Shown piece by piece: positions 20,370 to 29,791 of a stretch of 64,000 nt of DNA. Position 1 is the stretch's first letter, and every line of letters starts with the position of its first letter. The translations under genes were made by a program, and so were the position numbers. This DNA comes from Alphaproteobacteria bacterium (lineage in GTDB: Bacteria; Pseudomonadota; Alphaproteobacteria; Micavibrionales; Micavibrionaceae): NCBI GenBank assembly GCA_020443295.1, contig JAGRIJ010000013.1:19902-83901 (forward strand), written 5' to 3'. The notes beneath the pieces were generated by a model. That model made no database searches, had not been told where the DNA came from, and saw only the letters and a program-made list of their open reading frames with translations.

Positions 20370-20981
20370 ATGAATGACCGCGAGTTTTGGGATGAGCGCT
20401 TTGGTGCGCAAGGCTATGCCTACGGGACCGAACCCAATGTGTTTCTGGAGGAGTCCGTGTCCTTCATTCCTTCGTCCGGGCAGGTTCTGTGTATTGCCGA
20501 GGGCGAAGGGAGGAATGCTGTTTTTCTGGCCAAGAACGGTTTTGATGTGTCTGCGGTTGATATCTCCCATGCCGGAAAGAGAAAAACGGAAACGCTGGCT
20601 TCCGAAAACGGCGTGCAAGTTTCCTATACCATTTCCGATCTGGACGATTTCGATCTTGGCGCGGGGGCATGGGATGCGATCGTTTCTATTTTCGGGTATA
20701 TCGGTCCGAATGCTGAGGCCCGGAAATTCGTTTATCAGCGCATTCAGAAGGGATTGAAACCCGGCGGCATTTTTATCGTCGAGGCGTATCATCCCCGGCA
20801 GCTGGAATATGGAACGGGCGGGCCCAAGGACATTGATTTCCTGCCCGCACTGGAAGAATTCAAAAAGGCCTTTGAGGCCTCCGGTTTTCTTCACGGCGCG
20901 GAGAGGGAGCGCGAGGTGTTTGAGGGCGAATTTCATACCGGGGCGTCCTATGTGACGCAGGTTGTCTGGAAGAAGGCATAG
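20370..20981 (+). CDS. Class I SAM-dependent methyltransferase (TehB-like)
   Basis: A 203-residue methyltransferase. After an N-terminal FWDERFGAQGYAYGTEPN typical of TehB/thiopurine-type enzymes come motif I VLCIAEGEGRNAVFLAK (glycine-rich SAM loop, GEGRN), VSAVDIS, the post-motif WDAIVSIFGYI and LKPGGIFIVEAYHPRQ. The family methylates small molecules including tellurite and selenite; the substrate here is unknown. An AAGGA Shine-Dalgarno precedes the start. Confidence 0.9.
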   Translation: MNDREFWDERFGAQGYAYGTEPNVFLEESVSFIPSSGQVLCIAEGEGRNAVFLAKNGFDVSAVDISHAGKRKTETLASENGVQVSYTISDLDDFDLGAGAWDAIVSIFGYIGPNAEARKFVYQRIQKGLKPGGIFIVEAYHPRQLEYGTGGPKDIDFLPALEEFKKAFEASGFLHGAEREREVFEGEFHTGASYVTQVVWKKA

Positions 20982-21170
20982 CCCGGATTTTAAGCCTTTC
21001 GGCCTGTTCCCCCTGCCAAAATCAAAAAAATTCATTATTTTCTGGACGTTTAGCGGCGGCTTTGTTATACCGCGCGCCTAACAATATCTTAAACAGATTA
21101 CGTCAAATTAAAAGCTGGTATTATCAGGGTGACGCGTTGAGGCGCGGTTTTAGTAAGCGGGGCTGCTGCG

Positions 21171-22736
21171 TTGAAAGAAGACTGGACAGAGACGAACGAA
21201 AGCTCACTCCTTCTCGGGGGTAAACCTTTTAATGCCCAGGTTGCGTCCGATGACGAAATTCTTGTTGCCATGAAGCTTCTTCCAAGCGGTCTTGCCGAGC
21301 GAACGGGCATCTTTACCGACTGGCGCTATAACCCGACTCCCCCGGCTTCCGAGCATGAATTTGCCGCTTATGAGCGATACAACAATTCCCGCGAGACAAA
21401 AAATACGGAAAGTTTGCGGGAGGCGATCCGTTTATACATTCAGGCGGCGGAGGCCTATGTCGCGCAAGGGTTGGAAAAGCCGGCGGCGAATATGTATTCT
21501 CTGGCCGCGCAGGGTTTTATGGAGATTGCCGACAATCCTCTGATCGACGGGCGCCCGGCCAGCGAGCACGCCGTCGCGTATTTCGATCGGGCTATTACCC
21601 TGCATGACAAGCAGGGCCACGAGGATTTTTCATACCGTGACCGCGACAAGCGCTATAACGCGGTTGCGGAAACGGTGCTTTTTTACCGGCGCGCGTTGGG
21701 GAAGGGTGTCGTCCCTGACGGGCTTGCTCTTGAGGGGGCCGTGCGTTTTTACGAGCGGCTCGGTCCTGAATCGGAGGCTCTTGCCTATTCTTCCCAACGC
21801 ATGCAGGGCGTGATCGACCCTCAAGCTCTGAGGGTGGAGCAAAAGGAAATCGGTTTTTCTGACGACCAGCCGCTGGGAACGGATAATGTGGGGCCGTGCG
21901 TAGCGCTGATGGTGTACAGCCTTATGCCCGGAGCGGATGTTCACGAGCATTCCGTGACGGCGGTCGCGCACATTGATTTTGAAACGGATGTGTCTTCGAT
22001 CCGTACCATTTTTGAAACGTTGCCGCCGGGTAAAAAGCAGGTGCGTCTTCTGGGGGCGCGGTTTGAGCAGGACCCGGTTTCACAGAAAAATCTGTGTAAG
22101 GTGGTGAGGGCTTTAAACCAGTATGATGTCGATATTATTTCGGCGGATATCCATCAGGGCAATGACGGGCCGAGCAGCTTCGTTGTTTCGCCGCGGGATT
22201 TCAGTATTCGTGAGGCCGTGGCGGGCGCGGGGAACAAAACGCCTTATGCGTCCTGTGCCTATTCCCTGATAACCGAAGATGCGCTCTATCCGCTTCGTGT
22301 GGCTTTTGATACCCGTACGGGAACAGCCGACCGTATGCCGCTGTTTCTGGATGCTTATATGGTGCAAAAGATTAATGAACATTATGCCGGAAAAGATACT
22401 GCCGAACTATATGAGGCGATCCGGGACGACGGTCTTTACGATATCGGGTTATCGTTATTTTACATCCAGGAGCTTCTGAACGAATATCAGGCTGCCTGGG
22501 ATGCTGTCAGGACGTATGCCCGTTTCAGGCTTCCTGACAATTTGTACAGCCGTTTGGATAAGTTTCCGGTTTATCTAGGCGATAATGCCGAGCACTATAA
22601 TCTTGCCCTTATTGATAATGCTGCCGAGATCTATGAGGCTATGCCGGCAGACGCAGAATTTGATTTCCAAGTTGTCGAACGTGAAGCGGCCAAGCTGGCG
22701 TTCGATGATCTCAGTGGCCATAAGCTGGATGTATAA
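21171..22736 (+). CDS. Helical-repeat protein with CheD/NTAN1-like amidohydrolase domain
   Basis: A 521-residue soluble protein. Residues about 75-210 form TPR/SNAP-like helices (RLYIQAAEAYVAQG, ANMYSLAAQGFMEIA, ETVLFYRRALG). Residues about 235-345 resemble the CheD/N-terminal-asparagine-amidohydrolase fold: LGTDNVGPCVALMVY with C243 in the nucleophile position, AVAHIDFETD with H267, then QVRLLGARFEQDPVSQKN. In CheD (glutamine deamidase) and NTAN1 (Asn deamidase) the same Cys and His are catalytic. The C-terminal 170 residues are unrecognised. The start is a TTG with no strong Shine-Dalgarno; an ATG at 21270 is an alternative. The call is made by eye from motif order and could be wrong. No chemotaxis genes are nearby. 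Confidence 0.62.
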   Translation: MKEDWTETNESSLLLGGKPFNAQVASDDEILVAMKLLPSGLAERTGIFTDWRYNPTPPASEHEFAAYERYNNSRETKNTESLREAIRLYIQAAEAYVAQGLEKPAANMYSLAAQGFMEIADNPLIDGRPASEHAVAYFDRAITLHDKQGHEDFSYRDRDKRYNAVAETVLFYRRALGKGVVPDGLALEGAVRFYERLGPESEALAYSSQRMQGVIDPQALRVEQKEIGFSDDQPLGTDNVGPCVALMVYSLMPGADVHEHSVTAVAHIDFETDVSSIRTIFETLPPGKKQVRLLGARFEQDPVSQKNLCKVVRALNQYDVDIISADIHQGNDGPSSFVVSPRDFSIREAVAGAGNKTPYASCAYSLITEDALYPLRVAFDTRTGTADRMPLFLDAYMVQKINEHYAGKDTAELYEAIRDDGLYDIGLSLFYIQELLNEYQAAWDAVRTYARFRLPDNLYSRLDKFPVYLGDNAEHYNLALIDNAAEIYEAMPADAEFDFQVVEREAAKLAFDDLSGHKLDV

Positions 22737-22915
22737 ATCTATTTGTGCTCCTGCAGGGCTGTCGGGTCTATCCAATATTATTTTCACGCGATGAAAAAAG
22801 CCTGCCGGGGGGGGGCGCGCAATCCCGTTTTGATAAAAATCAAATGATGTAGAAGGGTTTTGTGTCACTGTGGGTGTCTATATTTTAATTTATTCATTCA
22901 TACGAGGGTTATACC

Positions 22916-23296
22916 GTGAAAGAAAATCATCCAGGGGACGACCGCGAGCTTTTTGAATGTTATCTTCGTGTTTGTAATCAGGCCCTGCACCAGAATTCCA
23001 GGCGTTTTCCTTTTCAGCAGATTTTGCAGGGGCTTGGTCAGCATACCACCGACGGGAAAGCCGTTGAAGTTCTGATTATCGACGATCAGCCTGTAGAGGG
23101 GTTCTGTATCACCTATAACAGGGAAGATCGTGCTGTTGTGGCCGATCAGCAGTTTAATTCCCTGCCGAAGAGGAAATGGAAGGTTACGAAGAGTTATCTT
23201 CTGGACGTTATCCGTAACCCGGGGGAGTACATCAATAATCCAGCCAAGATTGACTGGGAGTGGCTTTACAGCCTGAACAGCCAGAGCAGTGAATAA
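22916..23296 (+). CDS. Small conserved-looking hypothetical protein
   Basis: A 126-residue soluble protein with a GTG start. It has an N-terminal helical segment (ELFECYLRVCNQALHQ), a central beta hairpin (VEVLIIDDQPVEGFCITY) and a C-terminal PGEYINNPAKIDWEWLYSL. No family recognised. It follows the CheD/NTAN1-like gene by 179 bases, a gap that includes a nine-base G-run at 22807-22815, and converges on the Crp/Fnr gene with six bases between stops. Confidence 0.65.
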   Translation: MKENHPGDDRELFECYLRVCNQALHQNSRRFPFQQILQGLGQHTTDGKAVEVLIIDDQPVEGFCITYNREDRAVVADQQFNSLPKRKWKVTKSYLLDVIRNPGEYINNPAKIDWEWLYSLNSQSSE

Positions 23297-23302
23297 TTTA
23301 TT

Positions 23303-24073
23303 TCATACGCAGGATTTACAGCCAAGATCTTTGCACGGGAACTCCGACGTGCATGCCGAGCAGGAAAAATCGATGAGCGGGTCGATGCTCTGAATTTCCA
23401 AAGTCGAACCTTTTATATTTATTCCCGTGGCGTCCTTGAGTTTGGACAGGGCGCGGGAGAAGGTTTCGGGTTGCATACCCAGGCGTGATGCGATCAAGGT
23501 TTTATCGTATGGAAGGTGGATCGTAATCGGGCGCCCTTTAGCCTCGTTTTGATTGGGCATCAGCCTTAAAATAAAGCAACCGATGCGCTGGGGTGCGTTT
23601 TGCAGAGAACGGTGCTCGATTTCCGTATCCTGCTGGCGACGGTAGCGTGCCATTGAGCTAAGCATCGAAAGAGCGAATTTCGGGTTGTTCTCGATCAGGT
23701 ATCTCAGTTTTCTCAGGGACAAAGAGAGAATCTCGGACGGTTCGACAACTTCGGCACTGTAGGGGTAAGTATTCTCTTCGAAAATCGACGTTTCGCCAAA
23801 TGTATGGCCTTCTGTGAGGATATCAATAATCGCTTGCGCGCCATCCAGCGTTTCGCGAAAGATCTTTACCCATCCGTTTTTGATCACGTAATAACGCTCG
23901 GCATTGTCTCCACTGACAAAAAGCATCTTGCCCTTTGTGCAGCGTTCGAGAATATGACCTTCGAGCAGAAGGTCCACTTCCTTGTCCGTACATTCTCCAA
24001 ATAGCTGAACTGACTTCAAGAAGTCCCCAGAATTAGATGACGTATGGTTGTCTATGGCTTTGACTTGTTGCAT
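23303..24073 (-). CDS. Crp/Fnr-family regulator with a C-terminal cysteine cluster
   Basis: A 256-residue regulator with a cyclic-nucleotide-binding-like beta-roll (about 25-125), dimerisation helix and winged-helix domain. The recognition helix GMQPETFSRALSKL has the E203-S206-R207 triplet used by FNR-type proteins to read TTGAT half sites. The N terminus lacks FNR's closely spaced cysteines (only C28 and C45), but the last 20 residues hold five: C238, C241, C247, C252 and C255. The gene sits beside the cbb3 oxidase cluster, and an FNR-type box lies in the divergent promoter region, so it probably controls that cluster in response to oxygen or redox state. Confidence 0.9.
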   Translation of the reverse strand: MQQVKAIDNHTSSNSGDFLKSVQLFGECTDKEVDLLLEGHILERCTKGKMLFVSGDNAERYYVIKNGWVKIFRETLDGAQAIIDILTEGHTFGETSIFEENTYPYSAEVVEPSEILSLSLRKLRYLIENNPKFALSMLSSMARYRRQQDTEIEHRSLQNAPQRIGCFILRLMPNQNEAKGRPITIHLPYDKTLIASRLGMQPETFSRALSKLKDATGINIKGSTLEIQSIDPLIDFSCSACTSEFPCKDLGCKSCV

Positions 24074-24095
24074 CTGTGTGTTTTATAAGATTTAC

Positions 24096-24109
24096 TTGAT
24101 TAAGGTCAA
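24096..24109. promoter_or_regulatory. FNR-type binding site
   Basis: TTGAT-TAAG-GTCAA matches the TTGAT-N4-ATCAA anaerobox at nine of ten positions. It lies 23 bases upstream of the Crp/Fnr start and 57 bases before the gene leading the cco cluster. Measured rightward, a class II promoter would start near 24144; measured leftward, the start would fall inside the regulator gene, so there the box more likely represses. Confidence 0.72.
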
Positions 24110-24165
24110 GGCAAACGCTTCTTCTTAAGATCACACTAGCCGCGGATTTCATCTGTGGGATATTC

Positions 24166-24885
24166 ATGCTCGGAGAGTGTATACATCAATTTGTCACCGG
24201 ATACGGCCTGTCCCTGAGCCTGTTTTTGGCCGGGCTTGCAGGCGGTTTTACCCACTGTACTTTAATGTGCTCGCCTTTCGTTTTGGCTCAAAGAGGGGGG
24301 CTTGAGCGTCCCTTGAGTGTGTTTTCGCGTTTGAAACAGTCTTTGCTTTTGCCTTATCATTTAGGTCGCCTGACTACGTATGTATTTCTTGCGGCCCTGT
24401 TTAGCGGTGTGGTCAATCTGGCTTTTCTTTTCCAGCCGTTACGGGTTTTTCTGGTTGTGCCCCTGCTTTTACTTGCGGCCCTGATTTTTATGGTGAGCGC
24501 TTTTCCTTCGATTGCTGATGTTTTTCCATGGGTTTTGAGGGTGCGGTTGTCGATTCCTTTCCGGTGGATTTCCCGGTTCTATCAGCCCTTGGTCCGGGAG
24601 CGCGATGTCGCTTCCCGTTACGTTCTTGGGGTCTTGCTTGGTTTTATGCCGTGCGGGCTGGTTGTTTCCGCCCTGATGGCGTCAGCGACCGCGCCAACCA
24701 TGATTCAGGCTGTCGGCGCGATGGCGGCTTTCGGTCTGGGAACGGTGCCTGCTCTTCTTGCGGTATCGCTGGGCGGCAGTTTCATTGAAAGTTTTGGTTT
24801 CCTGAACACTCTTAAAGTGAAGCAGGGTTTTATGGTTTTCAGCGCGCTCTGGCTGGTTTTTCTGGCCGGCGCGTTTGTTTTCTAA
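24166..24885 (+). CDS. Sulfite exporter TauE/SafE-family (DsbD-2-like) membrane protein of the cbb3 cluster
   Basis: A 239-residue integral membrane protein with about six hydrophobic segments. It has GGFTHCTLMCSPFVLA near residue 27 and GFMPCGLVVSALM near residue 163, the paired Cys motifs that define the DsbD-2/TauE-like proteins encoded with cbb3 oxidases. Such proteins are inferred to take part in copper or heme handling during oxidase assembly. It is the first gene after the FNR-type box and precedes ccoN by 18 bases, so it probably leads the operon. Confidence 0.85.
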   Translation: MLGECIHQFVTGYGLSLSLFLAGLAGGFTHCTLMCSPFVLAQRGGLERPLSVFSRLKQSLLLPYHLGRLTTYVFLAALFSGVVNLAFLFQPLRVFLVVPLLLLAALIFMVSAFPSIADVFPWVLRVRLSIPFRWISRFYQPLVRERDVASRYVLGVLLGFMPCGLVVSALMASATAPTMIQAVGAMAAFGLGTVPALLAVSLGGSFIESFGFLNTLKVKQGFMVFSALWLVFLAGAFVF

Positions 24886-24903
24886 AGCAGAGGGAATGGC
24901 AAG

Positions 24904-26355
24904 ATGAGTGCACAGGCCGTAACAGAACATCAGGAATATAACTATCATGTCATCCGGCTTTTTACGCTGGCGACGGTTTTTTGGGGGATTGTCGGGTTTC
25001 TGGTCGGGTTGCTGATCGCCCTGCAGCTCGCGTTCCCGGAGCTTAATTTTGAGCCTTACCTGACATTCGGGCGTTTGCGGCCCCTGCATACTTCTGCCGT
25101 TATTTTTGCTTTCGGCGGTAACGCGCTGTTTGCGACCAGTTATTTCATCGTTCAGAGAACATGCCAAACCCGGCTCTGGAACGACGGGCTGGCTATGTTT
25201 ACTTTCTGGGGATACCAGCTTGTCATTGTGATGGCCGGTCTGGGGTATGTTCTGGGCGTGACTCAGGGTAAAGAATATGCGGAGCCGGAATGGTATGTCG
25301 ATATCTGGCTGACGATTGTCTGGGTTGCTTACCTGCTGGTTTATCTCGGCACTGTCATGAAGCGTAAAGAGCCGCATCTTTACGTGGCCAACTGGTTCTA
25401 TCTGGCTTTTATTATTACTGTCGCTGTTCTTCATCTGGGTAACGGACTGTCTATTCCCGTCTCTTGGACCGGAACCAAGAGCTATACAGTTTTCGGCGGC
25501 GTTCAGAGCGCGATGATCCAGTGGTGGTACGGACATAATGCGGTCGGTTTCTTTCTGACTGCGGGGTTTCTGGGCATGATGTATTATTTCGTGCCGAAAC
25601 GGGCGGAGCGTCCGGTTTATTCCTACCGTCTTTCCATCCTGCATTTCTGGTCGCTTATCTTTATCTATATATGGGCCGGACCGCACCACCTGCACTACAC
25701 GGCGTTGCCGGACTGGGCGCAGACGCTGGGGATGACGTTCTCGATCATGCTGTGGATGCCGTCCTGGGGCGGGATGATCAACGGGGTCATGACGCTTTCG
25801 GGCGCCTGGCACAAGCTGCGCGAAGATCCCGTCCTGCGGTTTATGATTATCGCGTTGGCTTTCTATGGGATGAGTACTTTTGAAGGTCCCTTGATGTCGA
25901 TCAAGTCGGTGAACTCGCTTTCCCACTATACAGACTGGACCATCGGGCACGTGCATTCCGGTGCGCTGGGCTGGGTTGGGTTCATCAGCTTCGGTGCGCT
26001 GTATTCTATGGTTCCGGTGCTTTGGGGCCGGGAGAGGCTTTATTCCATGAAGCTGGTCAACCTGCATTTGTGGGTCGCGACCATCGGAATCGTGCTTTAT
26101 ATCGCGGCCATGTGGGTTTCGGGCATCATGCAGGGCCTGATGTGGCGCGATTACAACGAAATGGGATTCCTCGAATACTCGTTCGTTGAGTCCGTGATGG
26201 CCATGCATCCGTTCTATCTGATCCGGGCTTTGGGCGGGGCGCTGTATATCGTCGGCGCACTGATCATGGCGTACAACTTCTACCGGACGATCAAAGGCGA
26301 TGTCTGCGAGAAAGAATATCAAACCGACGGCGTATTAAAAGGAGCGGTCGCATGA
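24904..26355 (+). CDS. ccoN: cbb3-type cytochrome c oxidase subunit I
   Basis: Catalytic heme-copper subunit that reduces oxygen with high affinity. At 483 residues it has 12 predicted membrane helices. Heme and copper ligands are visible: [41 protein letters not shown] (two CuB histidines) and [17 protein letters not shown]-type Shine-Dalgarno precedes the ATG. The stop overlaps the ccoO start by four bases. Confidence 0.98.
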   Translation: MSAQAVTEHQEYNYHVIRLFTLATVFWGIVGFLVGLLIALQLAFPELNFEPYLTFGRLRPLHTSAVIFAFGGNALFATSYFIVQRTCQTRLWNDGLAMFTFWGYQLVIVMAGLGYVLGVTQGKEYAEPEWYVDIWLTIVWVAYLLVYLGTVMKRKEPHLYVANWFYLAFIITVAVLHLGNGLSIPVSWTGTKSYTVFGGVQSAMIQWWYGHNAVGFFLTAGFLGMMYYFVPKRAERPVYSYRLSILHFWSLIFIYIWAGPHHLHYTALPDWAQTLGMTFSIMLWMPSWGGMINGVMTLSGAWHKLREDPVLRFMIIALAFYGMSTFEGPLMSIKSVNSLSHYTDWTIGHVHSGALGWVGFISFGALYSMVPVLWGRERLYSMKLVNLHLWVATIGIVLYIAAMWVSGIMQGLMWRDYNEMGFLEYSFVESVMAMHPFYLIRALGGALYIVGALIMAYNFYRTIKGDVCEKEYQTDGVLKGAVA

Positions 26356-27095
26356 GCTTTATAAAGAAACACGAGAAACTGGAAAAAAACTCCATTCTTC
26401 TTTTGATCGGGATCATTATCACGGTTCTGATCGGGGGGCTCGTCGAGATCATCCCGCTGTTCCGGATGGAGACGGTGATCGAACCGGTGAAAGGTGTGCG
26501 GCCCTACACACCGCTGGAACTCGCCGGGTATAATATTTATATCCGCGAGGGTTGCTATAACTGTCACTCACAGCAGATCCGTCCTCTGAGGGATGAGGTG
26601 GCGCGTTACGGGCATTACTCACTGGCCGCGGAGTCCATGTACGATCACCCGTTCCAATGGGGATCGAAACGGACGGGGCCTGACTTGGCACGGGTTGGCG
26701 GAAAGTATTCCGATGACTGGCACGTGGCGCACCTGAAGAATCCGCGTGATGTCGTTCCGGAATCGATTATGCCCTCCTATAGTTTCCTCGCGCGTAACGG
26801 GGCAAAAATTGACGATCTCGACCAGCATCTGAGAACGCTGCGTCTGGTCGGCGTTCCCTATACTGACGAGATGATCGAAAATGCCGAAAAGGATGCGATC
26901 GCTCAGGCGAACGGCGAGGCCAAGATGGATATTTCAGGCCTGACCCAGCGTTATGGCGAAAATGTCAACGCTCGCGATTTCGATGGCCAACCTAACCTTG
27001 TTTCCGAGATGGATGCGCTGGTGGCTTATCTTCAGGTTCTGGGAACGATGGTTGATTTCAAGGCGACCGAAGAGGTCGAGGAGGCCGCACCATGA
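26352..27095 (+). CDS. ccoO: cbb3-type cytochrome c oxidase subunit II (monoheme c)
   Basis: Membrane-anchored monoheme cytochrome c that feeds electrons to CcoN. The 247 residues start with a single transmembrane helix (about 15-33), followed by [20 protein letters not shown] with the CxxCH heme site and the downstream methionine ligand region IMPSYSFL. Overlaps ccoN upstream and ccoQ downstream by four bases each, indicating tight translational coupling. Confidence 0.98.
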   Translation: MSFIKKHEKLEKNSILLLIGIIITVLIGGLVEIIPLFRMETVIEPVKGVRPYTPLELAGYNIYIREGCYNCHSQQIRPLRDEVARYGHYSLAAESMYDHPFQWGSKRTGPDLARVGGKYSDDWHVAHLKNPRDVVPESIMPSYSFLARNGAKIDDLDQHLRTLRLVGVPYTDEMIENAEKDAIAQANGEAKMDISGLTQRYGENVNARDFDGQPNLVSEMDALVAYLQVLGTMVDFKATEEVEEAAP

Positions 27096-27247
27096 TGGAT
27101 TTTATCACTACGCACGGCGGGCTTATCGGTCTTCTGTTTTTCTTTACGTTTTTTGTCCTGATGGCTGTCTGGGTCTACCGACCGGGTTCCAAGGACAAGT
27201 ATCAAAATTACGCGGGCATCCCCCTCAAGGAGAGCGACTATGACTGA
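27092..27247 (+). CDS. ccoQ: cbb3-type cytochrome oxidase small subunit CcoQ
   Basis: A 51-residue protein: one membrane helix ([20 protein letters not shown]) followed by [17 protein letters not shown], the conserved CcoQ/FixQ C terminus. It stabilises the oxidase complex. The ATG overlaps the ccoO stop, and the stop lies eight bases inside ccoP. Confidence 0.94.
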   Translation: MMDFITTHGGLIGLLFFFTFFVLMAVWVYRPGSKDKYQNYAGIPLKESDYD

Positions 27248-28376
27248 CGCGAAAAAAGAACACAGCCATTCCAAAAAAGAAATCGACACCGTATCGGGTG
27301 TGGAAACGACAGGCCATGAATGGGACGGTCTGAAAGAGTTGAACAATCCTGCGCCGCGGTGGTGGCTGTGGGTGTTTTATATCAGCATTATCTGGTCGGT
27401 CTGGTACTGGGTTGTGTACCCGGCGTGGCCTACATTCAGCGGAGCCACGAAAGGGGCTTATGGCTGGACGCAGTATAAGAAGCTTGCGGCCGAACAGCAG
27501 GAGATCAAGGATCGGCAGAAAGCCTATCTCGATAAATTCGAGAAGGCTTCGTTTGATCAAATCTTACAGGACAAGCAATTGTATGCATTCGCCGTTGCCG
27601 GGGGATCCGCGTTCTTCAAGGATAACTGCGCGACCTGTCACGGAACAGGCGGTATGGGAGGAAAAGGCTTTCCTAATCTGAACGACGATGACTGGCTGTG
27701 GGGCGGCGATATCGGCACCATTTACCAGACTATCCGGTATGGAGTCCGCTCCAAGCACGAGGATACACGCGTGTCTCAAATGCCTGCGTTCGGTGTTGAG
27801 AAGCTGCTTGAGAAGGAAGAGATCGAAAAGGTCGTCGATTATGTTCTGAGCCTTTCTGATCCGCAAAGCGCTGCCGGTAAGGATTTATCCGAAGGTCAGG
27901 AGATTTTTGAGCTGAACTGCGCATCCTGTCATGGCGAAGATGCAAAGGGATCGCGTGAGGTTGGCGCGCCTAACCTGACCGATTCAATCTGGCTTTATGG
28001 CGGCGACCGCGAAACGGTGTTCAAGACCGTGTTTTATGCCCGTTCAGGCGTGATGCCGAGCTGGGTTGGGCGTCTGGATGATAATACGATCCGGGAACTG
28101 GCTGTCTATGTTCACGAGCTGGGTGGCGGCGAGACCGGAAAAGTTGCGTCTACCGTGACGGCGCCGGACGAGGCCACCGAGAGTGTTCCCGAGGAGTCTG
28201 TAACGGCACCGGAGGAGCAGGAGAACGGCCAAGATGAAGCCATGCCCGACGAAGAGGCTCCGGAGAATACCCCTGCACCCGTGCAGGAAGACGATTCAAA
28301 TCCGGTCAAGCCCATGATAACGTTACCGAACGAAAGCGAAGAGACCGGCCAAGAAGACGGACATGACGGAGAGTAG
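27240..28376 (+). CDS. ccoP: cbb3-type cytochrome c oxidase subunit III (diheme c) with acidic tail
   Basis: Diheme cytochrome c of the oxidase. After an N-terminal FixP-like segment (HEWDGLKELNNPAPRWWLWVFY, with the membrane helix), two CxxCH sites follow: NCATCHGTGG near residue 132 and CASCHGEDA near residue 229. The cytochrome fold ends near residue 297 (VHELGGGE). The remaining 80 or so residues form an acidic, Pro/Glu-rich, disordered-looking tail not seen in the usual protein of about 290-310 residues. The end overlaps ccoG by 14 bases. Confidence 0.96.
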   Translation: MTDAKKEHSHSKKEIDTVSGVETTGHEWDGLKELNNPAPRWWLWVFYISIIWSVWYWVVYPAWPTFSGATKGAYGWTQYKKLAAEQQEIKDRQKAYLDKFEKASFDQILQDKQLYAFAVAGGSAFFKDNCATCHGTGGMGGKGFPNLNDDDWLWGGDIGTIYQTIRYGVRSKHEDTRVSQMPAFGVEKLLEKEEIEKVVDYVLSLSDPQSAAGKDLSEGQEIFELNCASCHGEDAKGSREVGAPNLTDSIWLYGGDRETVFKTVFYARSGVMPSWVGRLDDNTIRELAVYVHELGGGETGKVASTVTAPDEATESVPEESVTAPEEQENGQDEAMPDEEAPENTPAPVQEDDSNPVKPMITLPNESEETGQEDGHDGE

Positions 28377-29787
28377 CGAGCAGCAGATCACTTTTTTTGC
28401 TGAACAGAAGCGGATTTACCCCAAGCGGGTCTGGGGTCGGTACAGGAAACTGAAATGGGTTGCCATGGCCGTGACGCTGGGTATCTATTACCTGGCCCCT
28501 TTTCTCAGGTGGGATCGCGGCCCCAACGCACCGGATCAGGCCATTCTCATTGATCTTCCTCATCGACGGGCTTACTGGTTTTTTATCGAAATCTGGCCGC
28601 AGGAAGTCTATTTCCTGACCGGGATCCTTGTTCTTGCCGCTATTGCCCTGTTTTTCGTGACCAGCCTGTTCGGGCGGGTCTGGTGCGGGTATTTTTGTCC
28701 GCAGACAGTCTGGACGGACCTGTTTATCTGGGTCGAACGGATCGTTCAGGGGGACAGAAACAAAAGGAAAAAATTACATGAAGGTCGTTGGACATGGGAA
28801 AAAGTCTGGAAGATTGCGGTTACGCATTTTTTCTGGCTGGTGATTGCCTGGTGTACGGCGGGGTCGTTCGTTCTGTATTTCAACGACGCTCCTACACTGG
28901 TGAAAAGTTTCTTTGAATTCAATGTATCGTCGACCGTATTGGCGTTTATCGGCGGGCTGACCTTCAGCACTTATCTCATGGCCGGGTTTGCGCGCGAGCA
29001 GGTCTGTACCTACATGTGTCCCTATGCGCGTTTTCAGTCTGCCATGTTCGATAATGATACGTTGATTATCGGATACGACGAGACACGCGGAGAAAAACGC
29101 GGAAAGCACAAACAGGGCGATCCGTGGGAGGGGCGCGGGCATTGTATAGACTGCACGGCCTGCGTGCAGGTTTGTCCGATGGGGATTGATATTCGTGACG
29201 GGTTGCAGATGGAGTGTATTGCCTGCGGCCTTTGTGTTGATGCCTGTAATGAAATCATGGATAAGGTCGGGCTGCCGCGCGGACTCGTGCGATACGATAC
29301 GGAACGGCATCTGAAATTGCGTGCTCAGGGGATCGAGGAGAAGTTCAAGATTATCAGGCCGCGCACGATTTATTATGCGGGTGTGCTGGCCGTTGTCGGC
29401 GGCATTATGCTTTACGCTCTTATTACCCGCGCTCCGCTGGAATTGCATGTCCTGCATGACCGGAACCCGCTTTACGTCCAGCTTTCGGACGGGGAAATCC
29501 GTAACGGTTACATATTGAAAATCCTGAACAAGACCCACGATCACAAGAATTATAATATTAAGGTCGCCGGGCTTGAAAATGCGAAGGTTGATGTCAAGGG
29601 GGCCGGGGATCTGACCCCTGATTCCCTTTATGTTCAGGCTGACAGCGTGGGAGAGTTTCATATTTTTGTCAGCGCTCCGGTCAAGCCCGGAGAAGCGCGC
29701 CCGGTTGTCTTTACCTTGACAGACAATACAACAGAAAAGCAGGATGTTTATGAAAGCGTCTTTATCTCCGAACGCCCCAGAGGGTAG
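28363..29787 (+). CDS. ccoG: cytochrome c oxidase accessory protein CcoG
   Basis: A 474-residue polyferredoxin with several membrane helices and two 4Fe-4S motifs, CIDCTACVQVCP (about residue 262) and CIACGLCVDACN. CcoG/FixG (RdxA) reduces Cu(II) to Cu(I) for cbb3 assembly. The C-terminal third is an immunoglobulin-like periplasmic domain (LHDRNPLYVQLSDGEIRNGY). It starts inside the ccoP end, continuing the overlapping chain of genes. Confidence 0.97.
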   Translation: MTESSEQQITFFAEQKRIYPKRVWGRYRKLKWVAMAVTLGIYYLAPFLRWDRGPNAPDQAILIDLPHRRAYWFFIEIWPQEVYFLTGILVLAAIALFFVTSLFGRVWCGYFCPQTVWTDLFIWVERIVQGDRNKRKKLHEGRWTWEKVWKIAVTHFFWLVIAWCTAGSFVLYFNDAPTLVKSFFEFNVSSTVLAFIGGLTFSTYLMAGFAREQVCTYMCPYARFQSAMFDNDTLIIGYDETRGEKRGKHKQGDPWEGRGHCIDCTACVQVCPMGIDIRDGLQMECIACGLCVDACNEIMDKVGLPRGLVRYDTERHLKLRAQGIEEKFKIIRPRTIYYAGVLAVVGGIMLYALITRAPLELHVLHDRNPLYVQLSDGEIRNGYILKILNKTHDHKNYNIKVAGLENAKVDVKGAGDLTPDSLYVQADSVGEFHIFVSAPVKPGEARPVVFTLTDNTTEKQDVYESVFISERPRG

Positions 29788-29791
29788 GGCC

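Noticed and set aside
22807..22815. Run of nine G residues, possible phase-variable tract
   Set aside because: It lies between genes, over 90 bases from the next start, and no promoter spacing depends on it.
24682..26322. 546-codon open frame antisense to ccoN and the TauE-like gene
   Set aside because: It is a shadow of the strongly biased ccoN coding strand; Arg/His/Gln/Pro-rich composition without domains.
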